This document shows, piece by piece, positions 8,643 through 19,700 of a DNA stretch of 46,911 nt. A program made the position numbers and the translations under genes. Source of the stretch: CAZGYE01 sp964530165 (GTDB lineage Bacteria > Planctomycetota > Planctomycetia > Planctomycetales > Planctomycetaceae); contig CAZGYE010000007.1 of NCBI GenBank assembly GCA_964530165.1, positions 1 to 46,911 of the forward strand. The letters are read 5' to 3'. Under the pieces are notes generated by a model. That model was not told the DNA's origin. It saw only the letters and a program-made list of their open reading frames with translations, and did not search any database. Numbering within the stretch: the first letter of the stretch is position 1; every line of letters starts with the position of its first letter.

Positions 8643-9926
8643 GTGCGGCATAACGTCGGTTCAGAAACCAAACGGATCGGTTTCGTCGCGACGCGGATTT
8701 CCGGCACCGACGGCGTGAGCCTCGAGATCGCCAAATGGACCGACGTGCTCGAACAGATGGGCGTCGATTGTTATTTCATCACCGGCAAATGCGATCGGGA
8801 TCCGCAGCGCAGCTTCATCATTCCGGAAGCCGACTTCAGACACCCGGCCGTCAAGGAGATCAACGCGAAGTGTTTCGGGCGAACAACGCGCCTGCGACAG
8901 GTAAGTCAACTGATCCGTGGCACGGCCCGCACGATTAAGGATCAGCTCTATTCGGCGCTGGAGAAGTTCGAGCTTGATCTGGTTATTGCCGAGAACGCAC
9001 TGACCATTCCGATGAACATCCCGCTGGGCGCGGCGCTGGAGGAGAGTCTGCTGGAAACCGAGACGCCGTGCATCGCTCACCACCACGATTTCGTGTGGGA
9101 GCGCGAGCGTTTCATGGTGAACGCGGTCGAAGATTACATCGGGGCCGTTTTCCCCCCCCGCGTTGCCAGCATGCATCACGTCGTCATCAACTCGGTGGCC
9201 GGCGAGGAATTCTCTCGCCGAACAGGATTGCCGTTCCGTGTGATCCCGAATGTGATGAATTTCGCCCAGCCGCCGGTGGCGGATCAATACAGTCGTGATT
9301 TCCGGCAGACGATCGGGCTTTCGGATGACGATCGACTCATTCTCCAACCGACACGCGTCGTGCTCCGCAAGGGAATCGAGCACAGCATCGAACTGGTCAA
9401 ACGGCTCGACGACCCGCGCTGTAAGTTGGTCATCTCGCACAGCGAAGACGACGAAGGCCCCGCCTATGGCCGGCACATCCGTAAATTTGCCGAGTTACTC
9501 GGCGTGGAAGTCATCTTTGCCCAGCGCTGGATCGGTGACTGCCGCGGAACCGCCGAGGATGGCCGTAAGTGCTATTCCGTCTGGGACGCTTATCGCGAAG
9601 CCGACCTCGTCACTTACCCGTCGACCTATGAAGGTTTCGGCAACGCCTTCCTGGAAGCCATCTACCACCGAAAACCGATCTTCTGCAACAGGTACGCCAT
9701 CTACCGGACGGACATCGAACCGTTCGGATTCCAGGCGGCCGTGATGAACGGCTTCGTCACCGACGACGTCGTCGCAGAGGTCCGCCGCGTACTCGACGAC
9801 GATGACTATCGACAATCAATGGTCGAGCACAACTTCGAGGTGGCGGCCACCTATTTTTCCTACGATCGCGTCGAATCGGAACTGCGGTCGATCCTCTCGG
9901 AACCGCGACAGACGGCGCGCGCATGA
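8643..9926 (+). CDS. GT4-type (GT-B fold) glycosyltransferase
   Basis: 427 residues. The GTG at 8643 is chosen because GGAGGGG lies just upstream; another in-frame GTG at 8622 has no ribosome-binding site. The N-terminal half begins RIGFVATRISGTDGVSLEIAKW, typical of GT4 acceptor domains. The C-terminal half has the nucleotide-sugar signature TYPSTYEGFGNAFLEAI, including the conserved E-x7-E glutamates. It transfers a sugar from an activated donor; donor and acceptor are unknown. Its position after a glucosyl phosphorylase suggests it makes a related glycoside, perhaps a compatible solute. Confidence 0.88.
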   Translation: MRHNVGSETKRIGFVATRISGTDGVSLEIAKWTDVLEQMGVDCYFITGKCDRDPQRSFIIPEADFRHPAVKEINAKCFGRTTRLRQVSQLIRGTARTIKDQLYSALEKFELDLVIAENALTIPMNIPLGAALEESLLETETPCIAHHHDFVWERERFMVNAVEDYIGAVFPPRVASMHHVVINSVAGEEFSRRTGLPFRVIPNVMNFAQPPVADQYSRDFRQTIGLSDDDRLILQPTRVVLRKGIEHSIELVKRLDDPRCKLVISHSEDDEGPAYGRHIRKFAELLGVEVIFAQRWIGDCRGTAEDGRKCYSVWDAYREADLVTYPSTYEGFGNAFLEAIYHRKPIFCNRYAIYRTDIEPFGFQAAVMNGFVTDDVVAEVRRVLDDDDYRQSMVEHNFEVAATYFSYDRVESELRSILSEPRQTARA

Positions 9927-10068
9927 CCGCCGATGTGCTCTTTTCGCATCGCGCGGAGCAAGTTCCGCGGCTACATGTTGGCTTTCGTCAGCCATTCGTC
10001 GTGCAGCCGTTCCATTGGAAGAAACCGCGAAAAACTGTGGCGCCGGAAAGAAAAGTGACCAACAAACT

Positions 10069-10095
10069 TTGCGTTCTCGCGTTAATCGGCATAAT
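10069..10095 (+). promoter_or_regulatory. Weak candidate promoter for the first giant protein gene
   Basis: TTGCGT and CATAAT are separated by 15 bases, about 80 bases upstream of the ATG at 10176. The 249-base gap is locally richer in A and T than its surroundings. The short spacer makes this a weak call. Confidence 0.3.
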
Positions 10096-10175
10096 GGGTA
10101 TAAACGGTATAGCTTGCCGATTGGTTCCGGCGGAGCAAATCTGCAGTAGTGCGGGCGACAATGAGGATTGTGTCC

Positions 10176-13100
10176 ATGTATTCACGACGATCCAGAGGAT
10201 TGCTTGCTGTGTGCCTGGTTTGTGGGATCCTCACGCCGGCCGCTGTGATCGCTCAAAAGCCCAGGCCACCGGGAAAATCGGGTGCCAAAGCCGATGCAAA
10301 TACAACCGAGGCTGCCAACTCCGCTGAAGCCAAACCGGCCGACGCCTGGGAACGGCTGATCTATCTCCCGTACAAGAACCTGAAGGGCGTCTTCGAGAAG
10401 CACGGGGCAACGGTTTTCTTGCCCTATCTCGAATACCTGAAGTTGTGGGAGCGGTCACTCGGCGGCATGAGGCCGATTCCCGCCGGGCCGCCGGTCTCGG
10501 CCGTCATCACGGAATCGCATTACGTCGCCCGCATCGAGAAGGACTTGGCCCGCATTGACGCGACGTTGACAGTCCAGGTGCTCGGCAAGCCGTGGGCGCA
10601 GGTACCGCTCCGCTTCGGCGACGTCGCCGTGGGCAAGGTCACCGGCGCCAACAATCCGGCAACACCGGGACCGGCAACACCGGGAGATGAAAAGGTTCTG
10701 CTACGGGGTATCGGCGAGGGAACCTACTCGCTGTTGCTGCCGGCCAAGGGCGCGCACACAGTTCAGCTCGAGTTGGTCTCGCGAATTCGCACGACGCCGG
10801 ACGGTCGCAGCTTCGTGCTCCAATGCCCCCCGGTCGGAATCACGACGTTCGAGCTGTTGATCCCTGAAGCCGATCAGACAGTTGAAATCAAACCCCATTG
10901 GGTTTCGCTGCCGGTCGCGGCAGCCGAGAAGGAGACCCGTGTGAAGGCCAGTCTCGGATCGACGCCGAGTATTGCCGTAAATTGGCATCCGCGGGCCGGG
11001 GTCAGACCGGAAATGGACCTGTTGACCAGTGTGACGAATCGTCTGCAGGTTTCCGTCGCCGAGGGGCAGATTCATACCGATGCACTGCTGCAATACGAGG
11101 TGCTTCGCGGCGAATTGAACGAAGTGCGGATTGCCGTCCCTTTGGGACACCGTATTCTCGACGTCTCCGCCCCCGAGGCGAAAATCGAAGGCTGGAAAGC
11201 GGTCGCTGAGGAGAAACGGCAAGTCGTGACGGTCAAGCTGTTTGCCGGCGCGCAGAAGAAACTGGCCATCGAGGTGCACACCGAACGATCGCTGACGCAA
11301 GAGGCGTTCTTCGCGGCCGGCATCGACGAAGAAGAAACGGTGCATGGCATCCACGCCGTTGAGGCGGTTCGTGAAAGCGGCTTGCTGGTTCTCACTCACG
11401 GGAAGGATCTGTCGCTGACGGCCGAAAGGCAGCAGGGCTTGATTCGGATCGACGCCTCCGACGTCGAAAAATCGCTCCATCGTCCGGGTGCGTTGTACTA
11501 CAGGTTTTACAGCCCGCGTTTTCAGTTGAAGCTTGCCGCGCGTCCAGTCGAACCGCGGTTGATCGCCCAGCAGCAGACGAATCTTGTATTCCGCGAAGAC
11601 GAACTCCGTCTCGAGGCCGATCTGACTTACAAAGTTGAGCGGGCCGGCGTCTTTGCGATCTCGATTCGTCTCCCCGAAGATCTCACCGTCGACAACGTGG
11701 TTGCCGAGGGGATGAGTGAATTCACTGTCGATGAAAAGGCCCATACACTGGCGATCGCTCTCACCGAGAAACGGCAAGGAGCCATCAAGGTTTCCGTCAG
11801 GGGTCACCGCGATCTGGACGAGCAGGCAGGGGAATCCGAGCAGCAGTTGCCGTTGCTCGAGCCGACGGGTGCTGTCCGAGAGACCGGTCGCGTGTTCGTG
11901 TATGCCCCCGCGGCCATTGAAGTGGTCACCGGCGAGGAGAAGCTGGTGGGCGCCCATCCGGAACCGGCCTCCGGCACGCCGCCCGTCCCGAACGTCCGCT
12001 TGGTTTCGGCCTGGACGTACAATCGGAGGCCGGTCGAGATCTGGGTGAAAACGGTCCGCAAACCGACTCGCCTAACGGCAACGGTCGGCACCACGGTGCA
12101 GGTCGAAGAACAGTTGGTCCAGATCGAGACGCTGCTGAGCTACACCGTCGAGTATGCAGGCATCGACACGTTCCGCTTTGCCGTACCCGAAGCCGTTGCC
12201 GAGGAGATTCAAATTCATTCCGTCGCGCGGAAATCCGGCCCGGCCATCAAGCAGAAAAGCCGCGACGAGGAAGCCAAAGACGGCTGGGTCACCTGGACGG
12301 TCGTCATGCAGCAGGATGTGATCGGCGTGCAGCCGTTCCGCGTCACATACGATGTGAGTTACGATGCAGAATCAGCCAACGGAGAGGGGGACGACGAAAA
12401 GGCCGACGCAGAGTCCGGCAAGAAAGCCGACAAACCCGGCTTTGTCATCGCGCCGCTGCGCGCACTCGGTCCCGACGAAGACCAAGAAGGGGACGGTGCA
12501 GGCGCCCGAGTGACCCTCTCCAGCGTCAAAGGGGAGATCGTCGTTTCCAAAGATCGGGCGCTGTCGGTCACTGCATCGCCGCCCGAAGAGGAGCTTGAGG
12601 CGATCGACGTCCGCGAGCTCGAACTCCTGCCCAAGACCGGTTACCTCGCCTACCGGTACTACAAGCAGCCGGTACAGTTGACGCTCGCCAAGAAGAAGCA
12701 CGAAATCCAGCAGGTCGTCGAAACGGTGATTTCGCGGGCCTTGGTCGAGATTGTCGTCGGCCACGACCCGATGGCTAACTACCGTTGCCGATATCGGATC
12801 AAGAGCAGCGAACGGCAGCGGCTGCGCGTCGACTTGCCGCGAGGGGCGGAGTTGCTCGGCATTCTGGTTGACCGCACGCTCATCCGTCCGGAGAAAAACG
12901 ACGAGGCGCAACCGGAGCCGGCCTGGGACTCGTTCTTCGTCAACGTCGCGCGGTCCAAGAAGTCGGATGAACTGTTCTGGTTGACCATTCAGTTTCGCGC
13001 TCCGGTGCAAGAATTCGGCGGAAACGGGGGACGTGTCGATCTCCGATTGCCTAAGATCGGAGACAAACAACAAAAGTCGGTCGTCGTCGGGCAACTGCGA

Positions 13101-13700
13101 ACCGCGGTCTGGGTCCCCGACGAATTCGCCCTTGTGGGAACGCCCACGCACTTCGTCCGAGAGCTGCCCACGCGCATGGCCGGACTGCTGGGCGGAGGAA
13201 TGGTCCAATACGCCGACACCAACGATCTCGAACAATGGATCGAACTGCCATCGACCGGCATGTTCGAGTTTCCGACCCAAGGGCACGTCTATCGCTACAG
13301 CAGTCTCGGAGCGGCTCGGACACTGGAAATCACCTGGTGGAAGACGGTGTTCGTCTCGTGGGTCCTCAGCGGCACGGTTCTCTTCGTCGGTTGGGTGCTG
13401 GCGAGAACCACGTGGCAAAACCGACTGACCTGGATCTTGTGTGTCGCCTTTGTCTCCGCGCTGCTCGCATTGCAATCACCCGATTGGGTCCACCACGGGA
13501 TCGCCGCTGCTCGATTGGGCATCGTTGCCATACTGGCTTTGTGGTTGATATTCGCCCTGTCCGGCCCTCAGCGGCTGCATGCGAAGACGCAGGCGGCTGC
13601 ACCGACCGGCCGCCCCGGACCGGGTGCTGAGGCGGTTCCACCACCGGAAGTCCCCGAGCACAAGAAGCCTGAGACGGATGACGAACCAAAGTCTACGTAA
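10176..13700 (+). CDS. Giant secreted membrane-anchored protein, unit A of a paralogous family
   Basis: 1174 residues from an ATG at 10176, with GAGGA eight bases upstream; earlier in-frame starts lack a ribosome-binding site. The N-terminus is a signal peptide (RRSRGLLAVCLVCGILTP). Next comes a module at about residues 65-165 that recurs twice in the downstream gene: LIYLPYKNLKGVFE, then FLPYLEYLKLWE, then a beta-rich stretch with SHYVARIEKDLARI. The middle is beta-rich and includes the recurrent YRxY-x(2-3)-F/V-x-L-x-L pattern (YYRFYSPRFQLKL, AYRYYKQPVQLTL) and an acidic, lysine-rich linker. Three hydrophobic segments near residues 1060-1130 (FVSWVLSGTVLFVGWVL and two more) anchor the C-terminus. 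No enzyme motif was seen. It is probably a periplasmic or surface structural or sensory protein, but its function is unknown. Confidence 0.85.
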   Translation: MYSRRSRGLLAVCLVCGILTPAAVIAQKPRPPGKSGAKADANTTEAANSAEAKPADAWERLIYLPYKNLKGVFEKHGATVFLPYLEYLKLWERSLGGMRPIPAGPPVSAVITESHYVARIEKDLARIDATLTVQVLGKPWAQVPLRFGDVAVGKVTGANNPATPGPATPGDEKVLLRGIGEGTYSLLLPAKGAHTVQLELVSRIRTTPDGRSFVLQCPPVGITTFELLIPEADQTVEIKPHWVSLPVAAAEKETRVKASLGSTPSIAVNWHPRAGVRPEMDLLTSVTNRLQVSVAEGQIHTDALLQYEVLRGELNEVRIAVPLGHRILDVSAPEAKIEGWKAVAEEKRQVVTVKLFAGAQKKLAIEVHTERSLTQEAFFAAGIDEEETVHGIHAVEAVRESGLLVLTHGKDLSLTAERQQGLIRIDASDVEKSLHRPGALYYRFYSPRFQLKLAARPVEPRLIAQQQTNLVFREDELRLEADLTYKVERAGVFAISIRLPEDLTVDNVVAEGMSEFTVDEKAHTLAIALTEKRQGAIKVSVRGHRDLDEQAGESEQQLPLLEPTGAVRETGRVFVYAPAAIEVVTGEEKLVGAHPEPASGTPPVPNVRLVSAWTYNRRPVEIWVKTVRKPTRLTATVGTTVQVEEQLVQIETLLSYTVEYAGIDTFRFAVPEAVAEEIQIHSVARKSGPAIKQKSRDEEAKDGWVTWTVVMQQDVIGVQPFRVTYDVSYDAESANGEGDDEKADAESGKKADKPGFVIAPLRALGPDEDQEGDGAGARVTLSSVKGEIVVSKDRALSVTASPPEEELEAIDVRELELLPKTGYLAYRYYKQPVQLTLAKKKHEIQQVVETVISRALVEIVVGHDPMANYRCRYRIKSSERQRLRVDLPRGAELLGILVDRTLIRPEKNDEAQPEPAWDSFFVNVARSKKSDELFWLTIQFRAPVQEFGGNGGRVDLRLPKIGDKQQKSVVVGQLRTAVWVPDEFALVGTPTHFVRELPTRMAGLLGGGMVQYADTNDLEQWIELPSTGMFEFPTQGHVYRYSSLGAARTLEITWWKTVFVSWVLSGTVLFVGWVLARTTWQNRLTWILCVAFVSALLALQSPDWVHHGIAAARLGIVAILALWLIFALSGPQRLHAKTQAAAPTGRPGPGAEAVPPPEVPEHKKPETDDEPKST

Positions 13701-13722
13701 TCAGCGGGAAGACAAAACAACG

Positions 13723-16700
13723 ATGGTCCAGCGAATGCGGAATGCGGAGTGTGGAATGCGGAGTGTCGAGCCTACAATCTCCAATGCCGTACCTGGAGTC
13801 TGGAATTCCGCATTCCGCATTCCTCATTCCGCACTTCGCTCCCGGTGGGTCCTCGCTGCCGTCGCCGTCTCGTTCGGCTGTTGCCTGACCGTCGACGAGA
13901 GCCTCGCCCAGCAGCCGGCACGCGCCACGAAGCCGGCATCGCCGGACGCGAAGTCGGCATCGCCGAATGCGAAGTCGGCAGAGAACGATCTCCCCAAGAT
14001 GCGGCGGGTGTACGTGCCCATTGATCAGCTCGACGTCATTCTCCAGCGCGACAAGAAGGGCGTCTTGTTGCCTCGCGGCGAGTTTCTGAAACTTTACAAC
14101 ACCGCCCGCCGGCGAGTCGAAGAATCGCCGCGGTTGCCGCGAGGCATCGTCCTCTCGGGCGCCGACTATCAGGCGCGCATTGCCGGGCGACAGTTGCGTA
14201 TTACGGCCCGGATTGAGTTCACTCAATTCACCGACGATTGGCAGTCGTTGACGTTGCCGTTTCGTGGGCTTGCCGTCGAGAAGGCGACTCTCGGAGGCAG
14301 CCCGGCCCGGTTGGGACGTTTGAGTGTGGGGCAGGCTTTCCAGCCTAGTGTGGGGCAGGCTTTCCAGCCTAGTGTGGGGCAGGCTTTCCAGCCTGCCGCG
14401 GGCGGTCGGCAGGCTAGAAAGCCTGCCCCACCTGACAAGAACGACGGCACGCTGCAGTTGCTCAATGACCAGCCGGGACGCAACGTGCTCGAGTTGGAGC
14501 TCTCCACCCGGTTGGTCGCCCTCGGCAGCGATCAGGTCGCCGCGTTCGGGCTGGCGCCCAGCCCCTCGGCCACGCTCTCGCTGACTCTGCCGGCCGGCAA
14601 ACATCTGCTCGTTGACGAATTGTCGATCAAGCGTCCCGCTCCGGTGGACGAACCGGCCAGGTACACGGTTGCCGTCGGCGGCAAACGAGACGTCAGCCTG
14701 CGGATCACCGACCGCCGATCTGGACAAACGACCGATGCGCTGATCTTCGCCGACACCGGATTCGCCGTCGACGTCGGCGTGAGCGAAATCACTTGGCAAG
14801 CCGCTACGTCGCTGCAGGTTTATGGCAAAGCGGTCGACCGGTTGGTATTCACCGTCCCCAAGACCCTCGAAATTGCCGACGTAGAATCGACCGGGCTTGA
14901 ATCGTGGGCGCTTGCTGATGACGAGGGCGACGAGGCCCGCACCGCAGTCGCGTTACAGTTTCGGCAGCCGTTTGATGGTGCGCGACGGGTCCTCTTCCGC
15001 GGCGTTGCAACCAGTGAAGCAGGCGAAAGCTGGGCGGTGCCGAATCTCAAATTGAAGAACGTCACGTCGCACGTCGGCCGAGTCGCCATTGGGCATCCTC
15101 GTGGGGTGCGATTGGAAATGGAAGAAAGCGAAGGCGTTCGCCGCACCGCAGTCGCCGGCACTGACGCGGAAACGCCCAGTGTGGGGCAGGCTTTCCAGCC
15201 TAGTGTGGGGCAGGCTGGAAAGCTTGCCCCCCATCTCCCCGTCGCCCTGACGTTCGACGTTTGGCGGGAAGACTTCATTCTCGGCTTCGTCACCCGCGTA
15301 AAACAGCGCGAGCTGCTGGCCAATGTTCTGACGTCGCTGAGCGTCACCGACCGCGGGTTGGAACTCGGCACGATCGCCAAAATCAGTACTCTCTACGCGC
15401 CGTTATTCGAGCTGAGTGTGACATTGCCCGCCGAGTGGACGATCACCTCGGCCGCGTTGGGCGATCGGGCCGTGGAGTGGCAAATGCTGCCCGAACAAGC
15501 CGGCGTGCATCAGGTTCGGATCCCGCTGAGTCCGCCGCTGGCACCAGGGGGGGAGATTCAAGTCACGCTCGCCGCCCACCGCGATCTGGAAAATTGGCCG
15601 CTCGGCACTGATCGAGCCGAACTCGCATTGCCTGAGGTCCGGTTGCCGCAGGCCAGTGTCGTGGAAGGGGCGTACGTCCTCACGGCCGAGGAGGATTTCG
15701 ACCTGGCGCCGCTGGAAGTCAACGGGCTCGACCCGGCCCATCTGAATCTGCCGGGCGAACGGGCCGGTTACCGCTACCAGGACACCCGCTTCAGCGGGCG
15801 GCTGCGCATCGCTCGCAAACCGGCACGCATCTCCGCGCGGACGCTCTCCTTCACCCGGCTCGATCCGCAGGTGCTCATCTCCCATCTGGAAGTGACTCTC
15901 GACGTCTCTGGCGGCGGTATTCGCAGCGTCCAACTTGCCTTGCCGGAATCGGTGGGTGACGAGCTGCGGTTTCGGCTCCGCGATCACCCCGCCCGAATCG
16001 TCGAGCAACGCGCTGCCGATCCGGCCGGCGGAGAACGCGTTTGGACGCTGCGGTTCGACCGGCAGGTGAAGGGCGAATTGCTGCTTTTTGTCGACGTGGC
16101 AACGCCCCGCGGTGACGCGAAGAAGTTTACTCTCCACACGGTCCGCGTCCTCGCCGCCGATCGGCAAAACGGTTCGCTCGCCATCGAAGCCGCCGGCGAA
16201 CAACGCTTGACGATCGCCGCCCTGGGTCGCGACAAGCAGCCGCTCTCCGAAATCGACCCCGTCGATCTGCCGTCGACCCGCTATGTGCCGCGCGAGCGGA
16301 TCGTGGCGGCTTACCGCTACGTCATGCCGGGCTTTGAGGTCTCGCTCGCTGAAGAACGTTTCGACCCGGTCGCCGTGCCGAGGGCCGTCTGCCACCTCAT
16401 CACGATGAGCAGCATCCTTGGTCAGGCCGAAGAGTTTCAGCACCGGGCGGAATTCCGCATCGTCGCGGTCGGCGTGCAAAGCCTGCACGTGCAGCTCGAG
16501 GAATCGGCGCATCTGTGGGCGGCGCTCGTCGACGACCGGCCGATCGAGGTCCGCCGCACCAGCGCCGACTATTTGATCCCGCTGCCGCCGGTCGGACGGC
16601 CCGAAGCGGTCCGCAACCTCAAATTGTTCTACCAAACGGCTGTGAAACCGCTCGACATGTTCGGCCGCGTGCGCCAGAACCCGCCGTTGTTGTCAGTCGT

Positions 16701-19700
16701 CAGCGGCCAGGGCGAGCGGCAGCCGCTGGAGGTGCTCGACCAGAACTGGACCCTGTACTATCCCCGCGGGATGCTGTTGATCACCAGCGACGGCCGATTC
16801 CAGCCGCTCGATGAGCTGGACCGCTCCAGCCTGCTCAGCCGCGTCCAGCAAAGCTTCGCGTCCGGCAATGCCGGCTTCGCGGTCGCCTCGCCCGAAGGGT
16901 TGCTCTGGAATGCCGCCTACGTCGCGGTGGCGGTTGTCCTGATCGCCGTCTTCACGCTCTCGTACCGGCGGTCGGGAAAATTTCGCCTGTTGCCTGTACT
17001 CGGGATTGCGTTGCTCCTCGGCTTGCTCCTGATCGCCCTGCTGCTGCCCGCCACCCAACAGGCGCGCGAAGCGTCCACACGGTCGCAGGCTCGCAACAGG
17101 ATGAAGCAAATGGACTTGGCTCTTCACAATTCCCAGGAGGGGTCTGAAAGCGTTCCGCAGTCCGGCGCGATTTCGGAGACAGCGCCAAGCGATGAAATCA
17201 GGATGGGGGTCGATTCTGATTTCGCGACTGATGACGTCAAGCAATTGCCCGCGTTGGCGGCCCCCTCCGTAGATCGCCCTGGGGACGGTCTGGCGACGGC
17301 GAAACCGCAGCAACCGATGGATCGCGGCAAAGACGAAATAGTCGCCTTTGAGGGTGGAAAGGCAGCCGGCGTGAAAAAGGAAGAACCGGCCGGGGCCGAG
17401 CCGGGGCCGGATGAAGCCGGAGAGGCGCACGAGGGGCGAGTTCATCCTTCCCAGGGTGATGGTCGTGTTCGTTTCTCTGGTGCGCGGCTGTCGGTTCCGA
17501 TTGATTTCGAGGTGCCGGCGAACCACGCCGTCAAGCGGTTTCGGTACATCGGCACGGGCGCGGACGTCGCGGGCAGCGGACACGTTGCCGCCATTGGCGG
17601 ACACGTTGCCGCCATTGGCGGTCTCGACGTGGCTTTTGAGAACCGTGACGCCGGAGCCGTGTTTCGGCTGATTGTGTTGACCGGTGTTTTGCTGCTGTTT
17701 TGGTGGTTGCGGCATCGGCCGCCGCGCGTGCGGAGCATCTGTGGCTCACTGGGAGTCGCGGCGCCGCTGGCGTTGATCACGCTGGTGCCGGTCTCTTGGC
17801 ACGTCGTGCTGGACGGCTGGTTCCTCGGCGCGCTGGGCGGCGTGCTGCTGTGGGGAGTCTTGAGTGCCCAGCGCAGAGTGCGGAATGCGGAATGGGCAGT
17901 GAAGTTCCGGCGGACTTCAACGACGACAACCGTGTTGTTCCTGCTTCTGGCCCTCGGCAGCGCGAGTCACGTTTCTGGCGCCCAACCCGCAGCCGGCACT
18001 CCGCAATCCGTAATCCGCATTCCGCCCGGCAGTGCCGGTCCGCAATCGCCCACGATCGTCGTGCCGTACGATCCCCAGGGCGACCCGCTCGCCGCCGAGC
18101 GAGTCTTTTTGCCGCACGCAAAGTTCATCGAGCTCTGGAACCAGGCCCACCCGGACCGGCGGATCAAACGGCCCGCACCGGTCGACGCGGTCGTGGCCGG
18201 CGCGCTCTATTCGGCCGAGCTGAAGCGATCGGCCGACAACCGGCAAAGTCACGTCAGCGTCACCGGACGGTTTGTGCTCTACAGTTTTCGCGACCACCAG
18301 GTGAGAATCGCTGTGCCGCTTGGCGCCGTCGCGCTGGAAAGTGCCAAGTTGAACGATCGGCCAGCGCCGCTGATAACCGCCGACGGTCATGCCGAGAGAC
18401 CGTTTTCCGTCGTCCTGGAGAAGCCGGGCGCTCATGTGCTCGACGTGAAGTTCCGCCTGCCGGTGCAACTTGCCGTCCGGCGAGGCCGGTTTGACCGGTT
18501 GGCCGGGCAGTTCGAGATTCCCTTGGACGCCGTCCCGGCCGGAAAACTGACGTTCAGACTGCCCGCGGCCGATCTCAGCGTGCGCGTCGGCGGTTCGGGC
18601 GCCACCTACCGTCGCCGAAAAGAGGGAAATAAAGAACTCGTCGAGGTTCCTATCGATCGGGGCGGGAAGCTGACGATCGCCTGGCAGCCACGGCAACCGC
18701 CATTGGCGGACACATTGCCGCCATTGGCGGACACATTGCCGCCATTGGCGGACACAATCGTGCATACCGAGGCGATCAGCGCCTTAAGCATCGACGATGG
18801 GGGCGTACGCCTTTTCAGCAGTTTTCTGTTTCGCGTCCGACAGGGGGCTTTGTCCGACGTCTCCTTCTCGCTGCCCGCGGGCTTGAAGGTGCAGCGTATC
18901 ACCGGAGCGGACGTGGGCGGCTGGGAAATCGAAGCTGACGGCAAAGCGCGCAGTATTCGCGTCTTTCTTCGCCGCAGCGTCGACGACCAGACCGGGCTGG
19001 ACTTTGAACTTTATCTGGACGCTGAGATCGGCGACGGGTCGACGACCATCCGCTTTCCGCAATTCGCTCCGCGGGAAGTCACCCGCGAAACCGGGACGCT
19101 GGCCGTGTATGCCGCCCGGCAATTCGCACTGCGCAGCGGGCAGACGACCGGCGTCAGGCAAATCAACCCGAGACAATTCCGTCCGGCGGTGTCGGTCCGT
19201 CCGTCGGCGCCGGTCCGTGCGTCGGCGCCGGTCCGTCCGTCGGTGCCGGTCCGTCCGTCGGTGTCGGTCCGTGCGTCGGCAGCGTTCAAGCCGCCCCAAC
19301 CCCAGCCAGAGTTGGCTTATCGGTACACGTCGCGTCCGTTTCAGTTGCCGCTGTTGGTCACCCGCCGCAGCCTCGAATCGAAAGTGACCGCCGAGCACGG
19401 CGTGAAGGTCGGCATGCGAAAGATGAAGCTGACGAGCCGGTTCGCCTTCGAACTGAAAGGCGCCCCGCGTTCCCGGCTTGCCGTGGCGCTTCCCGAAGGC
19501 TTCCTCCCGCTGTCGGTCGAAGCGACGCATCTTTGGGATTGGTATTTGACCGACGAGCGGAGCACCCTGGTCGTCGAGCTCGATGCGCCGCGAGTCGGCC
19601 CGGTCGAGGTCGCCCTGAAAGGAAGCGTCCCCAAAGCACCAGACGACGAGCGGGCCGAGATTTTACTCCCCGTCCCGTTCGAAGCGGACCGTCTGGCCAC

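Noticed and set aside
9923..10327. Plus-strand frame of 134 codons overlapping the giant gene start
   Set aside because: No ribosome-binding site or protein-like composition, and it overlaps the signal peptide of the giant protein.
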